Origin: Protonemura montana
Taxonomy: Eukaryota > Arthropoda > Insecta > Plecoptera > Nemouridae
Direction: 5' to 3'
Length of the DNA: 64,000 nucleotides
Assembly: GCA_947568835.1 (NCBI GenBank)
Contig: OX387606.1
Coordinates: forward strand, 8,618,001 to 8,682,000
Shown: in pieces, positions 51,773 through 62,615 of the stretch
Layout: every line of letters begins with the position of its first letter
Numbering within the stretch: position 1 is the stretch's first letter
Translations under genes and position numbers: made by a program
The notes under the pieces: generated by a model
The model's database searches: none
What the model was told of the DNA's origin: nothing
Seen by the model: the letters and a program-made list of their open reading frames with translations, nothing else

Positions 51773-53033
51773 CCCTCCCCTTGCCACTAGCATCAGGTTC
51801 GACATACAATCTAGCCAAGATATTGATTATTAATGTTGATCCGTTTGTTTCTAATCTTACATATATTTCACCATCCAATCAATATGAAACTGAAACTTGG
51901 TTATGTGATAACAGTTATTGCAAAGTGCTAATACTAGTCAACCGAGGATGTTTGTTTTTTGTTTTATATGAGTATAGCACGTTTCATTGGCGCTGGACAC
52001 TTAATGATTTTTTTATACTGTACAAATTTTGTCTCTTCCCTTGGACAAAATTGTACTCCACAGCTGACTAGGCTATCATTGCTTCTTCTAGGGGCTAGAA
52101 ATACTTTATCTCTATCCTGGACCTCGATATCTTACACTTCACACTTGCCTCGGAGAGCTTTAAGTTCTGTCGTATAAAATATTCGATGATATTCGATGAA
52201 ATTAGCTGTAACAATATATTAATGATATACCCATCTTAACATGTTGCAGCAAGCAGTTATCATTTATGTAATACATTTTGGGAGTATATTCATATATTTT
52301 TATTATTTGCTCAGTGAATCAGATACTGGATAGCACCAGACATTGAAATTAAGAATTAAAGTGATTTTGAGAAACTCGGTACCATCAACTGCTTGTACTC
52401 TTGAAGGCACAAATCGCACCATTTGCTTAGCTTTTTTCCGATCCAATTGTTTCATCAAGTGTCGTTCTTTAGCTGCTAGATACTCCTTTATGTAATACGT
52501 CCCAAGTGGTCTCAAGTTGGCTGTCGCGTGTTGTTGTCACGCACGGTGTCTGTTGTTTTTGTTAAATATGTCAATCCTTGGAGGTTTTGTAGATTAAAAC
52601 ATGTGAAGAGTGCTGTTCTCCATTTCATGGTACTTTATATTGCGTAGGTGCTTGCACCCTTATGTGTAAACACATTTGATACTATACTATGAGACTGTTA
52701 AAATTGGAGGGAGCTCTGAGAAAGTGGAAAGTTCGTGTCACTGGGCCTAGAGTTAAAAGGCGAAATGTTAACTGATTTTTTAAAAATATTTCTAAATAAA
52801 CTGATAATGATATGTAGCAGTATAGTGTTTTTAATTGTGGGTGAGCTGGGGCAGATACATACTAGCTTGGGTGCTTTGCTTGGGATCCGTAAAGGAATAG
52901 GTTTTTTCTACTTCATAAAATGCGGTCCTATTTGAATATGGTGTTAATACACATAGCAAATTTAGGGTGCTTTGAAGGTCGAAAGGTTTGTATTTTTCCC
53001 AACTTGAAGGAAAACTAACCCGAAAGGACGATC
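51773..53033 (-). other. Region after PPP4R1; possible unrecognised minus-strand exon at 52303-52540
   Basis: A minus-strand ORF ending at 52303 encodes a hydrophilic, plausible-looking segment (LRPLGTYYIKEYLAAKERHL, then MKQLDRKKAKQMVRFVPSRV). An in-frame stop is followed directly by AATAAA. An acceptor-like CGACAG precedes it near 52520. I do not recognise the family. Composition looks more protein-like than random ORFs here. It would converge on PPP4R1 and diverge from USP38. The rest of the region shows nothing. Confidence 0.35.
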
Positions 53034-53360
53034 TTAAATATGGCGCGCTCTTGAAATGAGTTGCCAGTTGGCGGTAGCGTTGGTGGTTGTCAAAGTTCTA
53101 GGGTAAGATGGGAGGGGTTGAATTGACGAGGAGTTTGAGCGTGAAATCAATTCCGGTGTTGTAATTGAGGTTTTGGGAAGTTTTCGGGGATAGATCTCGA
53201 TGGCGCGGAAAGGAGAGTTGTTTTCTGCGTAAATACTTATTGGAGTTTTTACAAAGCTTTTATTTTGTACTAGATTTGATACGTAACCGCAACTGATGCC
53301 GGGTGGTAAAATAAGAGTGGGGTTATGGTGCGTTGACGTATAGTGCAAACGCGTGGTCAT
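53034..53360 (-). CDS. Hypothetical ORF divergent from USP38
   Basis: A 108-codon minus-strand ORF starts at an ATG 77 bases upstream of the USP38 ATG, a typical bidirectional-promoter spacing. The product is Thr/Ser/Pro/Asn-rich (MTTRLHYTSTHHNPT...), with no recognised domain. It could be the first exon of the gene whose 3' part lies near 52303-52540. I could not join the two. It may also be chance. Confidence 0.25.
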   Translation of the reverse strand: MTTRLHYTSTHHNPTLILPPGISCGYVSNLVQNKSFVKTPISIYAENNSPFRAIEIYPRKLPKTSITTPELISRSNSSSIQPLPSYPRTLTTTNATANWQLISRARHI

Positions 53361-53437
53361 GTTGTCTTCAAACCTAGCCTACTTCGAAGATGAGATTAGA
53401 TTGTGATATTTGGAAGAGAGATATCCTACTTTAGAAA

Positions 53438-56400
53438 ATGAATGGAAAAATACTTGAAGAAATGTCCGAAGATGGTGACTTGATCATCAATGCAAAGATT
53501 GTCGTATTATTAATTGCCAAATTAAAGAGGCCGGCACCAGATCCGAAGAATCTGAAGGAGTTTAATGATGAGGTTAATAAGTGGGCAGTCGTTTTGGAAG
53601 GAATTTGGTGTAGATCTAAAAGTCCACATGACGCTATGTATTCCAGTTTGTTGGTCGTCTATGAATCCATATCGGCAGGTTAGTTTTAGTCGTGATTTTA
53701 CTGAATAATTTTATTGTAAATTTGGATTCCATAATCATATGATCTGTAATTTTCTTTATTTTAGAGAGTTCTCCTAACTCATCACTTGCTTCTGTTCTTC
53801 AATTAGTACCACCCAACCTAATTGTAGTGGCTTCACGTGCACTTGTGTTGGCTCCAGAATCGACACCAGAGGGTCTAACCAAAACTTTACAAGCCCTTTG
53901 TGATTGGCTGATTGTGGCCCCAAAAGCAACTCACCTCCCGATTTGGATTAAAGCATTAGTTGATGCCTTATGCCAAGATGGCAAGAGTGCAGTCGTAACT
54001 GAAGTTGCGTCAAATGTGGTTGAGAAACTAATGAGTGTCTTGCACCTTCACTTCCTCCGTCCTGGTGCACTGGCTGCCCTTCAATGTTTGGTTGGTTTCT
54101 CAAACCCGGATATTATAAAGGTTTGTTAATTTCATTTGTTGATATGGTAGGTACCTAACCATTTTGATAGTTAGCTACATAGTCAGGAAATGTTATCTTT
54201 TTAAATACTAGTAGCCTTAAATATATTTTGTATATTGTTAACAGGCCTGCATAGAAGAGAGGTTACCAGCTTTAATAAATACGCTACAGCTAGAAAACTC
54301 TCCCTCAAGCACGGAATGCATAAAGTTGCTGATGGGAGTTCAACAGGTACCCATGAAAAAACTACTGAAAAATACAAGATATGTTAATTGCTTTTTTGCC
54401 ATTGGAGATAATATTCACTTGATGACAATCTATTAATACCAGCAACTTAAATTCTTAATAAATGGGGTGCATGAGTTATATTGGGCGTCAATACGCGTGG
54501 ATGTAAGCAGTCTTTCTCATTCATACTTATATTTTGGTCATATCCCCACTTCCACAACTTTGAGGAACACTTGGGTGTGCAATTGTTCAAAATAATCTTA
54601 CAACTATAACCAATTTAACTAGATCTGTAAGATATTGCTAGATGTTTAGATATTGATATATTAGATTGCAATTCGTAATATTGCTTATAGAAGTGCAGAG
54701 TAGCAATGGATCACCTTTTAATATCCTTGGAGAATGGACACTTGGGTTAGCCTGATCCGGTAATGGGTGACAACAATAAACCGGTTTGATTTTGTGGTGT
54801 AGGGGGGGGGGGGGGGGGGTTATATTTGTAAGATTATTTTGAACAATTGCACACCCAAGTGTTTATCAAAGTTGTGGAAGTGGGGATATGACCAATCACC
54901 TAATTCAAAACACTCCTCAATCGATCAGATGCATGCTCAAAAGTAAATATTTTAGGGCTTAGTGTTATGGCATAATTGTTATCATCGTCCTAAGCCCAGT
55001 AGTAAACTCATTTTCTGCACTGATTGTCAGCCAAAAACATATTGCACTTGTTACCACTGTCCACCGGAGGCCACGGCCGGACTCCAGTTACCATTTCATA
55101 TCAAGACATTTTTCATTTTTTCACCCTTACTCTCTAAGCAGTTGCAACAACTGCTTTCGGCTTTTTATGCCACGCCACTTGTCGGACATTTCACAAGCAG
55201 ATTCACTGAAAGATAAAAACTAAAGTTACAAAACTTAACGCATTAGCAGCAAGATTGAACTGGGTCCATCAATTGGGTTGAGGAATTACTGATTCAGATT
55301 GGTACTCAATGATTACTCAATGATTGGTACTACATGTGTCGCTCTTGTCAAAATAAATCCCATATTTCACTTCCACTACAATCTGCAATCTTGACAGTTG
55401 TACAAATACCCCTTGTTTGTTTTGAGGACTGCAAATAGGGTCGCTATGTTTCGCATTGGCAAAATAATGAATGCTCCCGATTGGATTCGATTCTTGCTTG
55501 TAGGAGTTCTAGAAAACTTAAGATTAATTTTGGGCTTTCATTTATTGCTGTTAAGTCTCCAGGGCAGTGGTTAAAATAACTAAACTCCCAGATTTTCAAC
55601 GGGGCCACTAAACTGATGCGAGGGCCCGAGCCCCGGCGCCTGAACTAGGCGCCGGGGCTCGGGCCCTCGCACTGAAGCTACAGCACTTAAAAACTACAAT
55701 ATACTGGGATTAACATATTTTGCATGTTTATAATTTGTAAAATTATCAATGCTTATTATTTGTATCTCAATTTATGTACATAATACGATGCATGATGCAG
55801 TAATAAAAACTTACAATTGCAGATTGGAGTAAACTTTGCTGCACAACAAAAGGTTGGGCTTGTGAACCTGGGAAACACTTGTTATATGAACAGTGTCCTT
55901 CAAGCACTGTTCTTGACAAATCAGTGAGTTGAAATTTCTTACATGAAGTTATCTAATTATAAATTACAGACTTTTTAACTCTTTGTAACAAAATTGAGAA
56001 CTTCCATCAAAATGCATTTTTTTTTCTTGTTGCACTGTTTTCATTAAATTGAGTATGGGTATTTAGTGCATTACTTTTGTTTAAACTTACCTTGTTTAAA
56101 AAAAAAATAGCAAAGTGTTATGTATATATCGTATAAGAATGGCAATTTTTTTACTAATTAATTTAACTAGTATTTTTATATTGAACCTTGGCCTCTGGAG
56201 GTGTATAGCCTGCTCGATTTTCTGTCCCGATACCTGCATCTTGAGCTTTATTGGCTGAGTTTTTAGGTTCTGTGCGGACATTTTGGCGGCACCGTGTGCT
56301 CCTGCTAGGCCCGTATCATGCAGGCTGCAAGAGCTGTTTGCCCTGCTGAGGTTTTCTCGACGTTCAGCGATTGCTCCCAGGGACTTCATGTGTGTCAGCC

Positions 56401-58460
56401 GTCCCTCCGCCTTCTCACTTGGCGAGCAGCAAGACAGCTCCGAGTTTCTCATGTAAACATGATATACACAGTTTTGGCTGCAGTGCTTTACGAGTTAGTG
56501 CAGTTCAAATTCTCGCAGTAATCTTGAAACAGTTCAAAATATTTTGCTCATTAGTTGTGCAAAGTACTGCTTACATAAAGAAAAAAAAATAACTCATTTA
56601 CTATATTTGTTTTCGGAATATCAAAATACCTAGTTGGAATACAAATACCTACTTGAAAAACTGATATTCATACAAATAAAAATGATTTGAAAAAAACTCG
56701 TCAATAATTCGTTCAATTTCATTAATCAATTTCTCATCTCTATTGACGGGTTACAAAATTGCTGGCACTTTTTTTCGTTACTTATAATTTAATAGAGCCA
56801 AATGGCTTAATAATCTGGCAGCACACCTCGAGAGAAAATGTAGCACAAGATATTTTTCGGAGTGTCAGTGAAAAATTATGTATTGAAAACACAGCAACAG
56901 CCGTGGAAAACTGTGTGACAATGTTGTGAAATCTGATATACACTGCAAATTGCAAAGCACATGGTCCAAGTAGCTCAATTGGTTAGACCAACACCCATGG
57001 CAGGTGGTGATCAGGATTCAATTCCCTTTTTGGGCACTAATTTTTGAGAGGTTTAGTATTGCTAATAACAAATGCAACAATGTTAACTATGATTTGTTGC
57101 AGCCACCTGCTAGACACAATCCACGAGGAAGAGAACAGCACGGTGAGTGTCCAGGAGAGCGACTCGAGCCTTACGAGCGTGACCTTGAAGCAGATCCGGT
57201 CCCGGTCCTTGTCCCCAACGGCCGGTGAGTGCTGGCTGGTGCATGCCCTGCTTATCACTGTCTTGGATTTTTTCAGAATGACATTATATAAACACAAAAA
57301 ACTTGCTGTCGTTAGGTAGTGGCACAGATAAGCTTACACAGAATACTGTTCTAGTGTATATAATATATATATATATATGTATATATATTTATGTAATGAC
57401 TAATGAAGTCTGTCATTATATGTCAAATTATACCATTTCTGTGGTGCTTGCAAATGTTTTTTCTATTTTGAACATTGTCTTCAAGAATTTACCAATGAAA
57501 GAAATTGCCTTGAATTATTGATTATCTACGTGCTTCTTACAAATCTACTTCCTTGTAGGATTTTCGGAAGCTGCTGACCTACGGAGGATTCGCTCGGCCG
57601 ACGAAACTCTATCGCTGTCCGTACCGTTCAGGCGGTGTCGCAAAATTTCAAAGTTCAACGGGTTAACTCAACGATCGTTTGGCGGGAAAATGCTGACCGT
57701 TGTCAGATGCTTCACCTGTTTCTCAGAATCGCAAAACATTGATCCTTTCATCGATATGCATCTATCATTCCCACGCCAAAACAGGACTCCCCAAACGTTG
57801 CAAAACCTGGTTGACATTTATTTCAAGCCCGAAATTCTTACCGGGGAAAACCGCTACAAGTGCGACAAGTGCAAGAAATTGTGTGATGCGCAACGAACGT
57901 TACAAATGGTAGAAACGCCATCCAACCTGATCGTCACCGTCAAGCTCTTTGGTTCCAACCCCCCCACGAAACTGGCGCACAGACTGAGCTATACAGAGAG
58001 CATCCACTTACCTGGCAACCTGGCATACAAGCTCTACGCCGCCGTTGTGCATTATGGCAGCTCGCTCCACTCGGGCCATTACCTCACCTACGCGAGCAAC
58101 TCCAACTCTGAGTGGCATCTTTACGATGATGATCTTGTGATGCCGTCGTCGTTTGCAGAGCTCTCGCGCTGTGTCTCTCCACGCACGCCCTATGTGCTCT
58201 TCTTCTCGCGATCAGCTGCACCACCCCTGGACATGTTTATAACAGCAGCGCAACTTCCGGTGCGACTGCGCGAGTTTGTTGCACAAGACAACGCCGCCTT
58301 CACGCAGGGACAACGTGATGAGGAGGAACGCCGGCGTCGGCGCAATGCTGTAGTGCAGTTCAAAGACCATCGCCGAGATGACAGTGACGACAACAACCCG
58401 CCAAGCAATTGTGGTGGGGGCTCGGGCAATGGGATGCCCCCAATGCGGTTTACATACTAG
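53438..58460 (+). CDS. USP38: USP38/USP35-type ubiquitin carboxyl-terminal hydrolase
   Basis: This is a cysteine protease that removes ubiquitin (peptidase family C19). Exons 53438-53678, 53765-54120, 54245-54346, 55823-55923, 56267-56452, 57103-57224 and 57559-58460 join in frame to 669 residues plus stop. Residues 1-230 are helical and armadillo-like (PHLP-type helices, ending KACIEERLPALINTLQLEN). The Cys box KVGLVNLGNTCYMNSVLQAL puts the nucleophile at about Cys253. The exon-5 block GEQQDSSEFL is the USP QQDxxEFL motif. Zinc-binding pairs CFTC (420/423) and CDKC (471/474) follow. The His box YGSSLHSGHYLTY places His at about 543. The C-terminal tail is Arg/Asp/Gly-rich and disordered. Vertebrate USP35/38 are about 1000 residues, so the N-terminal repeat region is shorter here. 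No extra exon was evident. Confidence 0.93.
54534..54895. mobile_element. Fold-back element with ~77-bp terminal inverted repeats
   Basis: The left arm 54534-54611 and right arm 54819-54895 are inverted copies with only about three mismatches. Shared blocks include TTGGTCATATCCCCACTTCC and CACTTGGGTGTGCAATTGTT. The interior is about 207 bp and includes a G18 run at 54802-54819 immediately inside the right arm. No coding sequence and no obvious target duplication. It lies in USP38 intron 3. Confidence 0.8.
55618..55670. repeat. Perfect 23-bp GC-rich hairpin
   Basis: The arm 55618-55640 (starts GCGAGGGCCCGAGCCCCGGC) and its exact inverse at 55648-55670 surround a seven-base loop TGAACTA. It is almost pure G/C within an AT-rich USP38 intron. 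The function is unknown. A template-switch inversion or a repeat terminus are possible. Confidence 0.85.
56963..57036 (+). repeat. tRNA-like sequence in USP38 intron
   Basis: The 5' GTCCAAG can pair with 3' TTTGGGC (with wobbles). TAGCTCAATTGGTTAGA is a good A box. GGATTCAATTCCC serves as a B box. The anticodon loop lacks the normal T33, so this is more likely a tRNA-derived SINE head or a tRNA pseudogene than a working tRNA. Confidence 0.5.
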
Positions 58461-58779
58461 GCTGGCAGGCTTTCCTTCCGGCTTTTTCCCCCGGACGACA
58501 GAAGGGAGCTACGCCTTTTTCTATCCGCCATTGTGCCTAATTGGGGACCTGCGATCCGTCTGTTAACCAGGATCCCAATTTGTTGATGTGAGTATTATCT
58601 GAGATTTCTGCTAATTTGAATTCGTCCTTAAACACAGTCTATATTGAGCTTTTGGACTCCATTCTACAAATTTGGCAGGAAGAGCTATGGTAATTTTTAT
58701 GTGCTAGGATTATTTCTTGGCTATGGTTGTTTTTCAAATTGAAAAACTCACCATGTTATCACTTACAGTTAGTAGGTGA

Positions 58780-58785
58780 AATAAA
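58780..58785 (+). terminator. Candidate poly(A) signal of USP38
   Basis: AATAAA 320 bases after the USP38 stop codon. Confidence 0.55.
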
Positions 58786-61400
58786 AGCAGTTATTCTACT
58801 TAAAAATGTAATAATATGTGGATAATAGAATATTATAATATTATACATAATATTAATATGTTTTGTCATAAAAAATACTCTTTTGTAACAATAAGGATAG
58901 ATATTTAAAGTGTTCACATCCTTCAAAATAGTGCGTACCACTTGATCATTGTGGATCTACCTTGGGTAAAATTATTGTGAGAGGGGAAAGCGCGCATCGT
59001 GGGCCTCAAAATGTGTACCCTGGCCCAAATAAAAGTATTTTTTTATATATGTAAAATCCACTCACGTTAACTGGGCCTCTGTTTTCTCGTCCCGATAAAC
59101 TCGATCTGAGATTGAAAATCTGGTCGCGTTTGTTCTCACAACTGTCGTGTAACTAAGTCGCTGAGACACTATTCCCACAGAGAGCCATGCGCACATGTCA
59201 GCGAAAACCTGTTTGTACTGCAGTATTTAAACTAACGCAGGAAGTGCCATACTAACCACAACGGTGACAAGGAATATGACTGCGAGAACTCCCGACAAGT
59301 ATTCAGAGCACACCAAAAGCTAATACCATGTTACGGAGGTTTTTACCTACAACTAGGACTAGGTCAACATACAAATACACCAACATACACCATACAAGTT
59401 AACATCGCCACCCTAATAAACAGAATGGCATTAACTATGTCCACGACAAGGAAGGTGTCAGTGTCGTAGTCAATTACGCCATCCCTTACATCTTTGGCAC
59501 CTTCGCTTTGTCCCTCTGGAAGCAAGCCCAGTGAGAATCTCCCACAAACATTAGGACTCTGTTGAAGGTGTCAACCTCTTAAGCTTCCTGACATTTACCT
59601 CCATGATGCTGTCCCTCAAATGGTTACACATCGTACCAAGTTTTATCGATTTTTGAGTGGTGATGGTTTTTTAGTCAGTTGATTTGACATGGAATGACAT
59701 ATTGTGGGTGCAGAACATAATTTAGCAATTCAAAAGATCACATGCCAAAAAGGTGTCCGATCAACCATTCTTGGTAAGTCTGAAACATCCAATGCTGTGG
59801 ATATAGATATTTTTAGTATCAAACAAAAGTCGCTTTTCGACTGTACATTTACGACTCCTCCCCAACAGGGTGCGTCATATCCTTGCATGTATCCTAAAGA
59901 TAGGTTGTTCTAAAGATAGCCCCTTTGTAAAGTGTTGCTGCGGATTTATCTTGTTCTGTTGCCCTTAGATTGATGCCCTCGTTGGTGCTCGAAGGGCGAG
60001 GCCACTACACTCCGTGGACGAAGTCGAGGAGGCGTCTTAATTTTCGAGTAGTCAATTCTAGTCAAGAGTAGATTTTGTATATAAATATTTGTACCCTATG
60101 TAAAAATAAAGTATTCTTGAACTGATACCTTAGAGAAAAGAATGGGTAGGGTAGAGCCGTATAGTATATGTCAAGATTTCTACTGGTTTCCTGGACCTTC
60201 TTTGGAATCACACCATGATCGCAGCAGTCGTTTGGGGTACTAGCGGGTAACGATTGCTGGATTTAGTGGCACACCAAGCAAATACATGAGATGCGTTACC
60301 GACTTGCCTCAGGCCATCGGAAAATGCGGTATTTGTGAGTCTGTCGACGGGCTAGCAATTGACAGGTAGCGAAAACGGTGTGATATTTTTAGAAACGGGT
60401 AGCAACCGTTCTTCTTATCAGTTTCAAGATGACTTGACAAAACCACTTTTGTGAGACGATTCCAAATCAATTCTCATGTTTAATGTTATTGACTGTTGTA
60501 AAGAAGCGAGGAAAATGGTTCTTTTTAATTTTAAGAAACATTTTACATCAGGCTCACTCAGGTTCTTTACTTTCTTTCTTAGGTTCTTAGGTTTCTGGAT
60601 GATGGCTTTTTTAAGTTTCATGTTATAAAACTGTGACTTTTGAAATAGCATGTAATCAACAGCAATAATCTGATCTTTTCAGTTGCTATCACAAATTAGT
60701 GCAAATTAGTTTCTTTAGGTACAGGAAACAAAGTGTCCCCGAGGCAAAGGTGAGAGAGGAATTCCTTTGGTTCCTCCGAGCAGGTATTGAACGCAAATTA
60801 GTGTTATTTACTCAACTGACATGTCGAAGCGACAAGTCAGCTTCAGCGACAAGACAGGGCAGGGAAAATCTGACAGATAAACGTGGTTAAACGATAATTT
60901 TGACGTTAAAAGGGTGATTAATACAAAAATCTTGACAACACAGCTAGCGGAATTGAATCAAATTTAAGTGCTTTACGTAATAAAAGTTTTTCAGTGTCTA
61001 TTCTTTTTAGACGACAATCTTAAGCATTAAAATACCTTTGTGCTATTGCCAATACCACTCGTGCCGTAGGGCGGTCATGCCCCTACGAAGAGAACACCCA
61101 GCCCTGGGCAAAAAAAGGCTAACATTTACAAAAATTTGGTTTTCATTTATTTGCGCGAAATTAAAGGGGGGGGGGGGTATACCTCCTTGCATTTTTTACA
61201 GAAGATAGAAGACAAATGTACCATGATTTTTTTTCTAGTTTTATATTTTCATTTACTCACAGGAAATATTTAATATAAAATACTCATATCCATTATAATA
61301 TCCATTAATATCGTAATATCCAACATAAAATCCAACAGATTGCACTAGGGGCCACGGTGCGACTTAACACGACTGCATGTTCGGTGAAACATAAATAAAA
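58786..61400. other. Gene-free stretch; possible LTR-like fragment near 59.9-60.13 kb
   Basis: No ORF with recognisable protein content. The segment about 59930-60130 ends with TATATAAATATTTG followed shortly by AAAAATAAAGT, an order of TATA-like and poly(A)-like motifs seen in LTRs. No matching second copy, primer-binding site or gag/pol sequence was seen. The stretch 58780-58960 is very AT-rich. A G13 run lies at 61166-61178. Confidence 0.3.
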
Positions 61401-61435
61401 AAGAGAACCTGGAGGACCTGTGATCAGGCAACGGA

Positions 61436-61485
61436 GTTCGACTGCCGTTCCTCCAGTCGCCCAACTGGAGGAACGGCAGTCGAAC
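61436..61485. repeat. Perfect 22-bp hairpin
   Basis: The arm 61436-61457 (GTTCGACTGCCGTTCCTCCA...) is exactly inverted at 61464-61485 around a six-base loop CGCCCA. A related sequence, TCTGGAGGAACGCCAGCCGA, recurs near 62990, so part of it belongs to a repeat family. Confidence 0.85.
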
Positions 61486-61605
61486 TACGTTGCATCGCGC
61501 TAGATCTTGTCGTGCTAGATCCTTCTGTCTCGACGCTGTTACTGGAATTATCTAATTGCTTGATGGCGTTCAGATATTTGGCCATTCTACATATTACGAA
61601 GAAAG

Positions 61606-61676
61606 AAAGACGGCGGGAATCAAACGCGGGCCTTACCATACTGCAATCGTATAACTTAACCGCTTGACCTCGAATG
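61606..61676 (-). repeat. tRNA-Cys-like SINE head
   Basis: On the minus strand GGTCAAGCGGTTAAG resembles an A box. A TTGCAGT anticodon loop (GCA, Cys-like) and a B box GTTTGATTCCCG follow. The body may be the sequence downstream on that strand. Confidence 0.5.
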
Positions 61677-61689
61677 TTTTTAAGTCGAG

Positions 61690-61995
61690 AGGGTAGTACC
61701 AGATTCTGCCAATAGGTAGCGCTGGTTGACGCTAACACAAAGTACCATTCCCATATACTTGATGCTAGACTTAGGAGCTGCACACGGGGTATAGGTGGGG
61801 TTTGGGGTCGTGGGAACGGCCCGCAATATTGGCGGGCGCGACTGGCGCGAAGCGCCAGGAGCAATGTGCCAGAAAAAAACCATCAGAAAGTGAAACTGCG
61901 TTGAGGAACGAACGTGATTCGAACCTAGAATTTCCACACAGTTTTGATCAAGAGATCGATGGTTGATGCCTTAAACCACAAGACCAAGTGGACGT
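61690..61995 (-). mobile_element. tRNA-derived SINE, copy A
   Basis: On the minus strand a tRNA-like head (TGGTTTAAGGCATC as A box, GGTTCGAATCACG as B box at about 61913-61925) is followed by a body. The body contains CCCGCCAATATTGCGGGCCG, the CCCCACCTATACCCCGTG block and a GCGTCAACCAGCGC stretch. The same head and body recur at 62060-62395 in the opposite orientation. Confidence 0.7.
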
Positions 61996-62059
61996 ACGTA
62001 TTCGTTGGCATTTTTTAGATACATAAGTCTCCTGACGCCAGCTAACACGGGTGGAAAGA

Positions 62060-62395
62060 ACATTTTTACAGTCAAAAGCTTCTTCCGTCGAGTGGGTCCT
62101 ATCTAAGTAGCGGTTACCTTTGACAGAGTTTTACACTTCTAGGTTCGAATCACGTTCGTTCCTCGACGCAGTTTCACACTCTGACGGTTGCTTTTTTTTT
62201 GGGCATATGTTTTAGACAGCATTGCCTGGCGCGCCTGCGCCCGCCAATTTTGAGCGCCGATCCCACGACCCCTAACCCCACCTATACCCCGTATGCAGCT
62301 CCTACGTCTAGCATCAAGTATATAGGAACGGTACTGAGTGTTAGCATCAATCAGTGCCACCTGTTGGCAGAATCTGAAACTACTGCAAGTCTTTG
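62060..62395 (+). mobile_element. tRNA-derived SINE, copy B (inverted relative to A)
   Basis: The B box GGTTCGAATC at 62142-62151 is followed by CACGTTCGTTCCTC, as in copy A. The body shares CCCGCCAATTTTGAG, CCCACCTATACCCCGTATGC and AGCATCAAGTATATA with copies A and C. The A box end is poorly preserved. Confidence 0.7.
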
Positions 62396-62444
62396 AGGTA
62401 TCATATTATCGGACGAAAGAAAAATGAAAAAAAAAAAATCCAGA

Positions 62445-62615
62445 GTGTAGTACCAGATTCTGCTAACAGATGGCGCTGGTTGACGCTTACACTCAGTACC
62501 GATCCTATATACTTGATGCTAGACCTAGGAGCTGTGCATGAAGTATAGGTGAGATCTGGGGTAGAGTTGGCGGCCCGCAAAATTGGCGGTCACTCCTGGC
62601 ACTTTGCGCCAGTCG
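62445..62615 (-). mobile_element. SINE body fragment, copy C (head missing)
   Basis: Plus-strand AGTACCAGATTCTG, GGCGCTGGTTGACGC and ATATACTTGATGCTAGAC repeat the copy-A sequence in the same orientation, about 760 bases further on. The region corresponding to the tRNA-like head is absent. Confidence 0.7.

Noticed and set aside
61424-61864. Minus-strand ORF of 146 codons
   Set aside because: It spans a hairpin, a tRNA-like head and SINE body, so it is repeat-derived read-through.
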